From: Cymbidium sinense
Lineage: Eukaryota; Streptophyta; Magnoliopsida; Asparagales; Orchidaceae
NCBI GenBank assembly: GCA_021442155.1
Contig: CM038215.1
Location: forward strand, 280,414,413-280,478,412
Length of the DNA: 64,000 nt
Direction: 5' to 3'
Made by a program: the position numbers and the translations under genes. The notes below the pieces were generated by a model. It did no database searches and was not told the DNA's origin. It saw nothing but the letters and a program-made list of their open reading frames with translations. Position 1 is the stretch's first letter, and each line of letters starts with the position of its first letter. Below, piece by piece: positions 1 to 11,499 of this stretch.

Positions 1-230
1 CTTTACTTTCATTTCTTTTTTATTTTTATTTTATTTTATTTCATATTTCATATTATTTTTAATAGAGCATTACAATGCTTGATTTTGCAAGCAACTTCTC
101 TAAGATGGGCAAAACATCATATTTTGAAGATGACATATTTGCCATTTCTTTTCAAGGTCATTTGGGGTGGTATAACTCTACCATTTTGAATTTGATTTCA
201 AGAATTTCTCTTTTGATATGAAGGGAAGGT
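1..230. other. AT-rich sequence, no gene
   Basis: Starts with a pyrimidine-rich T run and holds no coding signal on either strand. It leads into the hairpin-rich stretch that follows and probably belongs to the same retrotransposon non-coding DNA. Confidence 0.4.
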
Positions 231-2060
231 AGGTCTAACTCTATCCTCAATAGATCAATAGACCTCATGATCTATTCATTTAGAGGATCATCATTTAAAA
301 GAGGACCCTCTAGGGTAAATGATGTGCTATTAGAAAGTCAAGTTTGACTTGTATTTTATTTTATAGCACATATAAGAATAAAGGTAATCTCAGCTTGCAA
401 TAGAATCTTTGACCACCATACTTGACATTAAGACAATGCCAAATAGGTCATAAGACATTGCAAAGGATTCTCCTTAGGTTCACTTTATATTGAAAGCATA
501 TAATGCCTTAGTCTTGAATAGAAAACTAGGGCTTTCATTCATTTGATTGACAAAGTCCTAAGTGATTTATCTATCAACCAACCGTAGATAAAAGTTTCAT
601 ATTTTTATTCTGAGAGATAGATATATCACCCTTAGGACCCAATCCTAAGGTCATGATTTCTTTAGAAGGATTAAACTCTTCATTTATTTTCTTTTCAGGA
701 TTTAGCCTTAAAATTAATTAAAGCCATTCATGAAATATCATTTCATTTAATGAGAGGAAACTCTCATTAAGAAAGTTGATTTAAATTTATTGGTTTAAAT
801 TTTATTCATTTCAACTTTTTCAGAAGAATTAGAATTCTCTTCGCTACCCTCTCTTTTTTTCTATTGATTAGGAGCAAAAGTAAATCCTATCACTTTATCT
901 TTGTTTATGTCATGTCATCTTCCTCTTTTGACTCTCTCTTAAGATCTTAAGAATTTAAGGTTTTGAAAAGGTCTAAAAGAGGGTTACCTCCAAGTCATTC
1001 CCTAGATTTGGCAAATCAGCTTGAACAACTAATTTTCTAATATTCTAGTGGACTTGTGGAAATGAATTAGGATTAAAGCTGATTTGCATTTATGTAAAAT
1101 TTTCTTCTATAAGGATAGAAGATTTACATTTAGATTCTTAATCAACCTCCTCCTAAGTTCAATAAGGCATTCTCTTTTTGGGATGATTTTTTACTTTTAT
1201 CCCTCTTTTTTAAATGCAATTCAAACTTCAATCATGGTGGGAAAAGGGGCAATAGGCACAACTATGCCTCCTTTTGATTTAAATTTTTTAGGATTTGAAG
1301 GAACTCCTTCATTTCACTTTACATCCTTAGGTGTTTTGACACATTTTGAATGTAGTAGAATAAAGGGTATCCATTCAAGGACCCTGTCCTGATTCTCTTT
1401 AACTTTAGTACAAAGCCAAAAGAAATAATTTAAGTTTAATTGAGATTCTTTTGGAGATGATTTTCTTATTCATCTTTTTAAATAATTCAAACTTCAATCA
1501 TGGTAAAATCAATGTACAATTATGCCTTTATTTATTTTAGATTTGGTTCTAGGACCCTTCATTTCACTTGACATGAAGAGTTCTAGACATTTTCAATGTA
1601 GTCAACCAAGAATGAAATGGAGAGGTATCCAATGAAAAGGAATCCCTGACCAACTAGTACACACCAATATATAGAAATAACCCTTATTTCTAAAGATGGA
1701 GAGAGGAACCATTCCCAGTGGAGTCAAAAATATGTTGTGTTTTCTCTAGAATAGAGAAAAGAAATGACACCACATAGAGTTTAGAATATTTTATTTAGAT
1801 GACCAAATATGACATTAAGGAATAAACATATTATCTCAAAGATAAACATGCTCTCTTTTAATGGATTCAATCATTTCAATAAAAGACTCCTAAGGCTAAT
1901 GGGTCTTTCATGTACTAGAGTATTTTCACCTGAACTACATGGAAAAGTAGAACATGATTTATTTTATCCTAGGATCATGGTTCCCTATAAAGGCAAGCCT
2001 TTATAGTTAATTGCATGTTAGGAAGGGTCTCTTCCTAAGAATACTCTTGATTAAAGAAAT
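231..2060. repeat. chain of near-perfect hairpins in retroelement non-coding DNA
   Basis: Consecutive and nested inverted repeats fill this stretch. Examples: 231-237/259-265; 289-297/316-324; 324-330/363-369 enclosing 335-341/344-350; 566-573/585-592; 630-637/643-650 (CCTTAGGA / TCCTAAGG); 747-756/761-770 (10 bp with a GAAA loop); 772-779/811-818; 1011-1022/1076-1087 (12 bp); 1092-1110/1115-1129 (15 bp with one 4-nt bulge); 1416-1424/1446-1454; 1740-1747/1753-1760; 1985-1994/1997-2006 (10 bp with a 2-nt loop); 2018-2025/2031-2038. The arms differ between hairpins, so this is not one repeat copied many times. No long ORF is convincing here. The neighbouring 2.4-4.2 kb matches the internal 5' region of the giant element at 45.8 kb, so I infer this is LTR or leader DNA of a related element. 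Confidence 0.75.
1218..1504. repeat. two-copy tandem duplication, period about 266 bp
   Basis: The same 21-base word occurs at 1218-1238 and 1484-1504. In each copy it is followed by a tatgcct word and a run containing the word cttcatttcactt. The copies have diverged between these anchors. Confidence 0.55.
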
Positions 2061-2399
2061 AAGTGGTTATTCCTAAAGACTACTAAGGTAGCTTCCAAAG
2101 GATTGATTTTTGAAAATTTAATTGGGAAGGGTCCAAATTGGAGAGAGTTATTTTCAAGAGTCAAATGGGAAAAGTAGGAAATACCTATTGATATCGGGAT
2201 ACCCAGTAGACATTTAAACTATCCTATGATTGGGCTTCAAATTTGGGATTTTATTTTAGATTTCAAGTTATCATTTTCTTTGAAATATAGAGCTTAGATT
2301 CTAGCAAAATAAGACTGCAAAAATACCTAGGGTTGAAGACTTATTCCTAAAAAGGATGCTTCAGAACCTAGTCTACATGAGCTTCTAACACATGTCAGA

Positions 2400-4190
2400 T
2401 GTTCGACCTAGTTTTATCCTTGGAAATCATTGGCCATTATCCTCACTTGAGGGAATTAACATATCCCTGAGTTTTCTGGACTTACAACCTGCCTGGAGAA
2501 GGATGCCAGCTAACACCATCTAAGCGCATCTTAAAACCATGAGGCTAAGTCATATGAATGAAAGATAGGTTGGGCTATTGTGTTTTAGGGAACAAATAAC
2601 ATCTCAATCAAGCCAAAAGAGAAAGAAATGGAGCAAATCAAAAATGAAGAAATGAAAGATGAAGAGTGAATAATGGAGGATGAAGAATGAAGACCCCCAT
2701 AACACTTATCATTTCATGAATTATAATTATTCTTTCATTGTACCGGGGTGTATAAGGGTAGAGCTTGGCTACCCACATTTTTTTTAGGTTATACGGCAGT
2801 ACCCGACTGAACTGGCATTTTATTCTTTTATGATAGCTTTATAAAATTATTTGATGTTCTATTTAGCTTGTGTATTAGAAATAGCAGGTCTTTTCATAGT
2901 TTCTTTATGATTGGTGATTGTTGTGTGACTTGTATGCAATTAGGCTCCTAGGATAAAAATAAATTTTCTATCCCATTAAAAATTCATAATAAAATTTTAG
3001 AACAATTCTTAATCTTGCAAAAAAGCCTAGAAATTAAATCAAGATAATAAAATTTTTAGCAACCCCTTAGCTGGATGATTGAATGTATAATATCATGCAT
3101 GTCACATTCTTCCACTCTTACTAAGAGAGGGCTTCCATCGGTGCCAGAGAATAAAGGCTTAACCTGTAAGAGCCTTTGATAGAAAGACACATCTTTCTCT
3201 TGATTTAGCCCACAATAAATTTCTCATGCATTTAGGCATACAAAATCCTATAGCCTGTGTCCAAATAAAAGTCCAAAAATTAAATAAAACTTGACAAAAT
3301 TTACATTAGATTTAAGTCGTGACTCTTGCCCTTCATGATCTAGTCTCTTATGGAGTGAGTTTAAGGATTTAGTTTCTTTTCTAAGAAAATAACAACCTAA
3401 CCATCCGGCAAAGCATTTAAATTACCTACATGGATTTAAAGTGTGGCAAGCTGGTCCACTCTATAAGCCTGATCAGTGATTTTCTCTCTCTTATAGAGGT
3501 AAACCATATACCCACTTTTGCCTTAGATTCAGGTCATGCTTTAGCCCTCACCAAAACTCCTAGATTTAGGATGAGGTCACTATTTCCCTTTGCAGGCTGC
3601 AAGCATAAATCCTCACCTCTTAAGTATTTCTATAATCTTGTATTGTGGAATCATAAGTCCTAAATTTTTAATAAAAATTCAACTCAAACAAATAAATCTT
3701 CTTAAATTCAAATGTATAAAGTCCAACCATATGATAGATTGGAGTGCTCACTCGGCTTCCTATTATGAGCACTCTCTACTCATCTCTCTTAGTTTCAAAA
3801 GAACTCTTCCCCTTTTGATTTCACCCACTTGATTTTCAATATTACAACTAATCCTTTAATAGTCGTATCTTTGAATTCTTTGGAGACAATAATCAGCTAC
3901 TTTAATCAAGAGTGTTCTTAAGGGAATCATTTTCCTCAAGATGTAATTAACTATAGAGGCTTGCCTCCATAAGGAACTTAATGAACCCGGTTTAAGTAAA
4001 CCCTACATTACTTTTTCATGTAAAGTAGGAGAAAAATCTCTGGTTTATTCGAAGACCCATCATGCCTTAGGAGTCCTTATTAGGTGATTAGGTCTAATAT
4101 AGGGTAGCGGCTTCTATCTCGAGCACACTTTTAATCTTAATGTCCTATCACCTAATACATATGCAGATCTTCTTGGTGTCTCCTCACATA
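2400..4190. repeat. diverged copy of the giant element's post-LTR region (45.8-47.3 kb)
   Basis: Collinear similarity with 45780-47310. Both contain, in order, a purine-rich GAAGA run ending in gaatgaagacccc, the word gtataagggtagagct, the phrase aacccccttagctgg-like (aaccccttagctgg), gggcttccat, a Na-rich anchor aaattcaactcaaacaaa, and gagtccttatt near the end. The alignment stops near 4180 (gtgtctcc here, gtgtccca at 47.3 kb). Conserved hairpins are present in both copies, for example GGGTAG/CTACCC near 2758. This is non-coding retrotransposon DNA of the Ogre-like family, so an element end or junction lies near 4180. Confidence 0.7.
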
Positions 4191-4437
4191 AACACACCCA
4201 ACCCAAAAATAAACACCACACACAGTTTGAGCAGGTATTGGAGGAGTTGGTACTCTATTATTTTCTATATGAGCTATAAGAGTTTATATTTATTGTTTAA
4301 GTTCTTGAATTTGACTCTTACTATCTTATAATTTTTGTTGAGTTTTTAATTCATTGTCATGGATCCTAAGATCTAAGGCATCAACTAATCTAGTTAAATT
4401 ATCAACTTGATCCTAAGAGATAAATTTTGGTGCCATG
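4150..4437 (-). pseudogene. N-terminal fragment of a retrotransposon gag-like protein
   Basis: Reading down from an ATG at 4437 gives a coherent frame starting MAPKFIS and continuing with DQVDNLTRLVDALDLRI and a coiled-coil-like stretch rich in Q, K, L and E. It runs to a proline-rich PTPPIPAQ near 4210. The frame is interrupted by at least four stops (TAG or TAA), each where glutamine would fit. The start looks like the N-terminus of a plant LTR-retrotransposon gag, but this is a judgement from sequence style and not a match to a named family. It runs opposite to the copy at 2400-4190 and is cut off at that junction. Confidence 0.45.
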
Positions 4438-4449
4438 ATATATTTTTTA

Positions 4450-5900
4450 AGAAAAAAAGATATATGAAAGGGATCAAAGAAAAAAAATGAAATAAAATAA
4501 ACCAGTATAATATAATTGTTCAATCAAAGTGAAATTTTAGACTAAGAGAACTTCTAGGAGGAGGGGAGTATAATACTACTTAAATCCCAAGCTCTCCTTA
4601 GATAGTTTAGGTCTTTTTGACAAAGTTCTATTTAGCTTCCAAAATAACCAGGTTTAAAACCCTTATATTATTATGCATGCACTTTTTAAAATTTTAAATG
4701 CAATGAAAAAAATGCTCAAATTTATCAAGCCTCTATTTTTTTAAGAAAGCAAGTTCTCATAAGTTAATCAAAGAAACTTCTAAAATTAACCATAAATAAT
4801 AACAAAGATAATAAAAAAAGTAATTAGATTTTGATTTGCACTAATGGCTAAGTTATTTTGGGGTGAAGAACTACCTCACTAAGGTGCTCCCTTAATTTTT
4901 CTTTTTTTTCTTTTTTTTTTTTTTTGAATTGGGGGAGGGAGTGGGGGTGTGCAAGTTCACACAATTGAAAAATTACTAAAATATATAATGGAGCTTACTA
5001 ATTGAAACTATATGCTATCAACATAAACTTGCAAGTAATATATATCTTTCCAAGCTACTAATATGTATTTAAACTATCATATAAAATAAAATTAATTAAC
5101 CTCACATGTCTAAGAAAAACTCACAAGTTTGAAGGAAAGTCCACCGCTTGAGATGCACCATTTGTTGAAGCAAACTTTTGACCAAATTTGGCCCTTCCAG
5201 GCTTCGCTCTAGTACCAAATTTGATGGAGGTGGGCGTTCTTTATTTTGTTGAGATTGAGAGAACTTGGGTATTGGAGGTAAGGAAAGATGATATATTGGA
5301 TAACTAGTGTTCCCATCAAGGATTGCCAAGGCTTAGCCACCAAGCTCTCAAACCACAAAAATAACTCAAAAAATTTGCAATTTCTAAAAGAGAATAAGGG
5401 GGGCTACTTATAGCCATTTCAAACATCTTTCAAAAGAAAAGAATTCAAATCATAGAGGGAAAGGTGGGTGGCCATGTTAATATGAAGCATTAAATTGTCT
5501 TATTATTTTATGTCATCCTCCCATTTCCCATGCTATTATTTTATGTGGATTCAACCACCTCACATGTCATGCTTTGAATTTTTAAATGCAAAATTTCAAA
5601 CATGGAGTTTTTAGAAGAAAATTTAAAATCACATTAAAAAAAAGATGAAATAAAAATAGGCCTTAGTAAGCTAATGGGCTAAGCCTTCTTCTTTATTGAA
5701 TTTTCTTGGGTTTTAGCTTGAGATCTTGTAAATGGACCTTTTGCTCTAATTTTTAGATCCTCATGATGTTTTACATCATTACTACAGCTACAAATCTACT
5801 CATCTCTTTCTTTTTAATGGCATGCCTAAACTGGTTGGGTAAGTTCATTTTATTTAAAGGATATTCTTTCAAATATGCTACATTTGCTTGGGGATTATCA
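4450..5900 (-). other. possible LTR/leader of the antisense gag fragment
   Basis: No gene. It lies upstream of the minus-strand gag start. On the minus strand it shows a TATA-like CTATAAGTAG (5413 down to 5404), followed downstream by a run of AT-rich and poly-pyrimidine sequence (a long T tract at 4903-4925 on the plus strand). The position and promoter-like word suggest a 5' LTR and leader, but no second LTR copy is present in the window. Confidence 0.25.
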
Positions 5901-6450
5901 TGAATGGCTTGAAAATAAATATTATTTAATTCAAAGAGGCATTAATGTTGACCCTTGTTGTGTTCTTTGCTGAACTAAACATGAAAAACACTCACAACTC
6001 TTTTTTGATTTCATTTATTCGATGGAGGTCTTTAAATCTTGCATCCCCATGGAAAATTTCTTCCTCATGGGCTGCACCATTGAGCAACTCCTACTTCATG
6101 CTGATCAGTTTCTTCCTGATCTAGAGATTTTTCTTGAGGGGCTTTTCTACAATTTCTGTGATCTTGGTTTCTTAGATAAAGTCCATTCAGATAACTCTCA
6201 CATGCTAGTCTTACTGAGCTCGACTCCTTTGGAGTCATCTTTTGTTTTTGTTGTTTTGATTTGCTTTTGCTACTTTTCTTTTTAGGGTATATGATTTACT
6301 CACTGTTGGTATAGGTTCTTTTCTGGTTTGTCTTTCTTCACTTTTAATTATAGTAATTCAAGTTGTGTCTTACAGTCTTTAACTCTGTAATCTTCTCATT
6401 TTTAGAATGAATACTGGGCGAGGCCCTCAATTCTCCTAAAAAAAGTCTAG
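5900..6450. other. unassigned stretch ending in an A-rich run, LINE-like 3' tail possible
   Basis: Contains an 87-codon open frame at 6022-6285 with no recognisable domain and a hydrophobic Phe/Val-rich end. After it comes T-rich sequence and an A7 run at 6441-6447. The T-rich trailer and terminal A tract resemble a degraded LINE 3' end, but no reverse transcriptase or endonuclease coding sequence supports this. Confidence 0.2.
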
Positions 6451-6490
6451 TTTCAAGTCAAAGTTTAATTAGATAATGCATTGTTATTTT
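6448..6490. repeat. short repeat shared with 29824
   Basis: The words tctagtt, caagtcaaa and tttaattagataatgca occur in the same order here and at about 29822-29862. The left flanks are unrelated, so the shared segment begins sharply at tctagtt. This could be a dispersed repeat end or a remnant of the same duplication as the dirigent pieces. Confidence 0.45.
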
Positions 6491-6702
6491 ATATATTAAA
6501 TGAACTATTAATAACAAAGAAATTCAAGTGAAATTTACATAAATACCATACAATTTATGTTTATTTATATATACAAAATCTAAAATTTAATATTTGCATG
6601 AATATAACACTTTAGTGTCATAATCACCTCAAAATATACTCATAAAAATTTGTATTTCATTTTAAAAAAATTAATTTGATTGTTAATACTCTTTTATGAC
6701 CC

Positions 6703-6900
6703 AAATATTATCATTTATGAAATGGAAGTGGTTCTCCTTAACAATTAGCTTGATGCCAGATTTGGTTCTGAAATAAATGGCTTAATATAATAATTATACC
6801 ATTATTTAAGCTAAATAAAAAGCCATTTGTTTGATTTGTGGATCTGAAGCTTAATTATATATCTTGAATTAATGTTGTTTTCAGCTTTTGAGTTGGTAGA
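6703..6900 (+). pseudogene. remnant of a dirigent gene: last codons plus 3' flank
   Basis: The bases read NIIIYEMEVVLLNN then stop. They align codon for codon with DIITFEPEVVAFNK then stop, the end of the dirigent pseudogene at 26310-26351. The similarity continues downstream for roughly 150 bases: gaaataaatg, atataataatta, and gaagcttaatta words occur in the same order in both. Nothing of the upstream dirigent domain remains here. I infer a second, truncated copy of the same locus. Confidence 0.65.
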
Positions 6901-7380
6901 AGCATGTTAATTTAATTTTTATTTTAATTTAGTTTTTCTCTCAATATTTCTGCTTGTATTTTATGATAGAATAATTTTTATAGCATTATGCTAGAAATCA
7001 TAGATACAAAATAAAATATAAGAAGAAAGAAAGCTTATTCATTATAAAAATTCTAATAATGTGAAACTAATTATGCCTTGCAAAAGATATCTCTGATAAG
7101 ATAATTAATCAGTAATTCTTAATTTTTTTAAAAAAGTTCCATTGCACCTACACAATGTTATAAGCATGCTTACATTCATTTTACAAGGTGATTAACAATA
7201 TACATATAACATAAAGTACTATGTGGGGCTGATATATCAGATCCCAAAATGAAGATTAAGATTAAAAGACTTGACTGTTATTAGCTAATAATGACACAAG
7301 ATTTTAAAGGCATTGCTAGAAAATATCAGCAATCCCAATAGATTAATTCTACATAAACCTCCAAATTTGCTTCATTCTAC
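6900..7380. other. AT-rich, no gene seen
   Basis: No coding frame, structured RNA or repeat that I can name. It lies between the dirigent remnant and a Gypsy integrase fragment. Confidence 0.4.
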
Positions 7381-7439
7381 TATGGTTTTATGGCTCTTTG
7401 TTTGTTGGGGACTTGACGACATCTATCTCATTGTTCATT

Positions 7440-7905
7440 CATTATTAAAAAGCCATTGATTTAGTTTAGTAGATTATTTCTCTAAATTGGTAAAAGCAAT
7501 ACCCCTCAAGGAGGTCAAAATTTACAATATATTATTGGTCTTTTGAGATCAAATTTCATATTAATTTGGTGTATTTAGGTGAACTATTTTAGATATTGAT
7601 ATGACCTTTAAAAATATAGTGCTTAATAGATTTGCCTAAAATCATTATATTGAGTGGTGATATTCTATAATTTATTATCACAAAAGAAGTGGGCTTATTG
7701 AGGTTTTTAATAAGACCTTGATTAATGCTACTAAGAGAAACTCATCTCCTAATAAAAAATGGCATGAAAAAATAGCATTAACTCTTTGAGAGTATAAAAT
7801 TATATACCACACACCTGTATAATCTACTTATATGTGTTGACTTTTGGGTCAAAAGTAGTTATTTTATTGGAAGTACAATTTTCTTCTTTATATATAACTT
7901 TAAGC
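7440..7905 (+). pseudogene. Ty3/Gypsy integrase core fragment
   Basis: In three shifting frames the plus strand carries recognisable integrase-core pieces: a KPLI..FSRLFL..GKSNTP-like block matching the family D(Y/F)FSKW.KA.PL motif, then HYIEW-like sequence, a YYHKRSGLIEVFNKTLIN block near 7670-7725 matching the family YHPQ..G..E..N..L signature with the catalytic Glu region, and a W.EKIALTL.EYK block near 7760-7800. Stops and frameshifts break it many times. It ends with a VVILLEVQ-like block near 7860, the usual segment after the core. No RT or LTR partner is visible to the left, so it is a truncated pol end. Confidence 0.65.
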
Positions 7906-8029
7906 AATAATATCAAAAATGATCAAAATATTCATCTATAACTTGGAATAAATTTGACTATAAGTATCAGGCTTAAATGACTAGAGCATATAATAAGTAA
8001 GTTAGGCTAAAAGTTTTTTATTTTTATTT

Positions 8030-8560
8030 TTTATGAGTTTGCTATAGTCTTATGAAACATTATTATATTTCATCATTGTAAACATGATGAAGATAAACTC
8101 ATTTAAGGGAGGGGGTTCCATCATTATAGAAAAGATATATAAAGGTGGATCATTTTTTACTTATAGATAGTGATGATCTCCAGCTAATATCACACTCTAA
8201 TGGAAAGTAGTTATGGAAACATCATGCATGGAGTTTAATGAAGAAATATCTTGTAAATGATAGCCATCTCATAGTGTATCATTTTTATTACAAAAATATA
8301 AATAATCATTTTGAGAGGTTTACAACTTTGATGTTTTGACATGTTTATGAAGTTTTCTTGAGAGTGACCTCTTCCATCATAATTTTTTGATGGAGGGGAC
8401 CTAAGGTTTACTTGTCCTCTTCGCTTAGGATGTCTGAAAAGATGAAGATCATAAGAAATGTATGGGAGAAAGAAATTTTTGATTTGGGTGAAGGTGTCAA
8501 AAGGTAAGCCTGAGTTATGGGTTGGCCATTGTGCAGCCAATAAATACAGCTTGAGTTTTA
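8030..8560 (+). other. candidate polypurine tract and 3' LTR start after the integrase fragment
   Basis: At about 8103-8116 a purine-rich word (aagggaggggg) sits downstream of the integrase remnant in the same orientation, where a polypurine tract and 3' LTR are expected. The following 450 bases have no convincing gene. No second LTR copy is in the window, so this rests on position and base composition only. Confidence 0.3.
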
Positions 8561-9370
8561 CGTGTTTGTTATGGAATATATATTTAATCCTTGAGCTTAA
8601 AAGCAGTTAAAAATTTTAGGTTAGGATGTTCATATGTAATCTAAAAAAATTCATAAAATTTGGTGAATATTATAGATTAAAATTATCATTAGTTAACATG
8701 AATAAAATGAGGCGACTTCATTACATAATATAAAACTAGTAATACATAATCTAAGTCTAATATTTTACTGTTCTAAATAAACTTTGTATGTAAACAATTA
8801 AAGTGTTTATATACTTTAGCATTTGATGAAGGATTTAAAATGTCTTATTTACTTATTGTTTCATAATGCAATTTCATATGTGCACTATAGCTATCAATAT
8901 AAATAGTCTTTGTAAATATATAATGGAAGACAAATAAAATAAACTCTTATATGAGATATCATTTTTTCTATGTTATTTTGCATTACGTTTTATTCTCATA
9001 ATGCAACATAAAATCATTAGCACAACTATCTTCTTTTTGGGCATTCATTTCAAAATTGAATACCAATTTTTTAGTCTTATACAAATCAATTAGCACTAAA
9101 TTATCTATTAGATTAGTGTCTTTTAATAATTTAACAAATTGATTAAACTATTCATATATGACATGCTAAAATATATTTTGATGCTAAGCATTCTTATTAT
9201 AACATGTAATTTAGGATGATTTTATCCAATGTCATGTTAACCTACACGTTAATTATAAAATTGTTGATCTTATTATTAATAGTCTCCATACTAAATTCTC
9301 TAAATTACGTAATCTGATATCATTTCTTCATTTATGTATATTTACTCTTCATTTGATGATGTGTAACATG
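8560..9370. other. AT-rich, no gene seen
   Basis: No coding frame or named repeat found on either strand. Confidence 0.4.
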
Positions 9371-9750
9371 TTAATGAGTATTGATATTTGGCTCGCACTC
9401 TTCGTGTGATAACCAATACCAATAGGTGGGTTTAAATCTCCTCCTACACAAATCAACTTGAATTTTATCTAGAGTTAGATAAGCTTTTTTTTTGGGCTAA
9501 GATCACGAACACTTAAAATCTCTCTCAAGAATAAAAATAGATTGTTAAGAAGTCATGACTCAAAAATATTCTATCCTTCAAGAAGTTTATTAATTAATTA
9601 TTTTTGTTTATTAGTAATCTTTTTTTGCATCCATGATTGTTTATTTGATATCAATATGTTATCTTTATTTAAGATGTTAATTTTTTTCATCGCACATGAA
9701 TTAAGACTAACTATCTTGTCATCTTTTTATTAATATCTAAATTAGAATTA
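9370..9750. repeat. copy 1 of a ~380-bp segment repeated at 28370-28740
   Basis: Shared words in the same order: gctc.ctct.tgtgtgata, taaatctcctcctaca versus gaaatccctactata, ttagataag, ttgttaagaag, aaaatattctat, and tcgca.atgaattaaga. Its position relative to the dirigent remnants (about 2.6 kb after the one at 6.7 kb; about 2.0 kb after the one at 26.35 kb) suggests both belong to one duplicated locus. An old dispersed repeat is the alternative. Confidence 0.6.
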
Positions 9751-9759
9751 TTTTAAAAA

Positions 9760-10092
9760 AATCAAAAATATTGGAGGCAAAAGCCTGCGGCATGGAAGAG
9801 GGTTAAGGGGAATATGACATGATTTTGTTAGATTTTTTTTATTTATTTATTAAAATTTATTTATAATAAAAATGTAAAAAAAATAAATATATCTATTAAA
9901 AAAGAGATATTTTATGGGGAGACACTTGTGATGAAGGGGCCAAATCGATTTGAGAACATTTTATTATCATATAACATCTCACATACACTCAAGTGATAAC
10001 TTCAATAGTTAGCCAACTATTATTCATTGATAGCCTTGACTTCAATGCTTTGCTTCTATCTCTTTATTGGTTGCTTCCAATTAACTCACGAC
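9760..10092. other. AT-rich spacer left of the hAT element, no gene
   Basis: No coding signal. It ends at the hAT terminal sequence. Confidence 0.4.
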
Positions 10093-10131
10093 TAGGGGCG
10101 GATCCAAAAAATTTTTTCAGAGGGGGCACAA
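10093..10131. repeat. hAT left terminal sequence
   Basis: TAGGGGCGGATCC at 10093-10105, then an A/T run and a CAGAGGGGGCAC word. This GGGGCGGATCC terminus is typical of this plant hAT group. The expected 8-bp target duplication cannot be tested because the other end is not recognisable. Confidence 0.6.
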
Positions 10132-10245
10132 TAAAATAATGAATAATTTACTTTTATATAAAATTAAAAATCAAAGCATCTCATATAAGAAAATAAAGAA
10201 ATCAAACCTTACAATAACATAAATTTTTTTTACATTACATACCAT

Positions 10246-10582
10246 TTATAACTTCTCCCTCCGAGTCTTCATATTTTGAAAGCATTGTACAATCAATTTC
10301 TTATTAACACTCTTAAATACATCTTTTTCAATATATGTAATGAGACAATCATTCATCCAAGAATTTCCCATTCTACTGCGCAAGGGATTTTTTATAATCT
10401 TCATTGCAGAAAATGCTCTTTCAACAATTGCTGTAGTAATTGGCAATATCAAAGAAAGCTTTATTAGCAAATATACAAGAAGATAAATATCATTTTTTTT
10501 GTCTCTACTAACTTTTGTGCAAGTTCTCCAATTTCCTTCAACTTCAAAAATGAATCATTAGATTTCATGTCAATAATATTGT
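10246..10582 (-). pseudogene. hAT transposase, C-terminal dimerisation domain
   Basis: The minus strand encodes the hAT C-terminal dimerisation domain that allows transposase subunits to pair. Visible motifs include LSLILPITTAIVERAFSAMK, NPLRSRMG and NDCLITYIEKDVF, in an open frame ending at the stop at 10246. Upstream, the frame continues with disruptions (IIDMKSND, then LKLKEIGELAQKL) to 10582, where the LTR begins. The N-terminal side resumes at 20756 with text ending in ..ENYI, so the two halves fit together around the insertion. Confidence 0.85.
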
Positions 10583-11358
10583 TGCGTGCTAGAAAACCAG
10601 TTGCAGTAGAGTAAAAGTTTATGCCTTAGCATCTTTGGAGAGTCCAGCACACACATAGGTATTTAAAAAGTGAACAAGAAAACTCTAGAATTTTTACGTG
10701 AAAAACCTCAAAAAGAGGGAAAAATCACGAGGCCTAGCCCAGCAAAAAGCTTCCACTATATATTTATTTTGGAGTATAGGATCTTTTCGATGATGGGATT
10801 ACAGAATAGTATGTAAGAAGGGAACAATAGTTGCTAGTAATAGATGATGTTGACGATGATGTTGTCGACGATGTTGACGATGATATTGATGATGATGTTG
10901 ACGATGATGATCGACGGTAGTGGTCAGCGATGATTGTGCTTGGAGGATCTTCAAGCTTTAGGGCTCTCTCCTTTCTCCTGCTTCGCTCCCCTCATATGAG
11001 GAATGAGGGGCTATTTATAGATCGGAGGAGTGGCATCTCTGTAAATACATGCAAAACCCGTACCACTCCACTTCATCAGACGGCTCCAAATGACCCCTTT
11101 GATCATTTGATGTATTTCAAATATTTGAATGGTCAAATGAAGTCAGAATTTTGAGATCTTAGGCTTATCAGATTCGGCTCGTCGAGACGCTCGATTTGAC
11201 CATAAACACTCTATGTTTTAGAGCTTTTTCGGGGTTTAACTGATATCCCAAAGTTTTCAATGATATTTTAAGTTCTTGATTTCGACCAGTTTCAACTTCG
11301 GATCAGTTTGCTTTTAACGTCAAGATTCGTGCTTCGACTAGTAAAATTTTTAGTGTCA
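10583..11358 (-). repeat. 3' LTR of the Tat element
   Basis: 776 bp, aligned end to end with 19978-20755. Left edge tgcgtgctagaaaacc, right edge tttttagtgtca. It contains a GATGATGTT-type microsatellite and about 120 bp of GC-richer sequence near 10930-11080. Differences from the 5' LTR include small indels. Confidence 0.9.
10845..10918. repeat. (GAYGATGTT)n microsatellite inside the 3' LTR
   Basis: Imperfect 9-base repeats of the form gatgatgttgac. The 5' LTR copy at about 20200-20310 is longer, so the array length has changed since insertion. Confidence 0.8.
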
Positions 11359-11400
11359 TATTAGTTGTCCCCAATTTTTGGATGACATTATCTCAATCAT
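11359..11400 (-). other. region of the Tat polypurine tract
   Basis: Read on the minus strand, the bases just before the 3' LTR are AATTGGGGACAACTAATA, a G/A-rich word in the place of a polypurine tract. It is not a perfect purine run. Confidence 0.45.
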
Positions 11401-11499
11401 CCAAAAATATATACGTCATATACTTGAAAATAATAAATTTTTCAATGAAATTTGAGAGTCCTTTAACCATAATTTGAAGCAGTCTTTATGGGAGCACAA

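Noticed and set aside
1084..1392. 102-codon open frame near the window start
   Set aside because: It runs across several hairpins of the non-coding chain, has biased low-complexity content and no motif.
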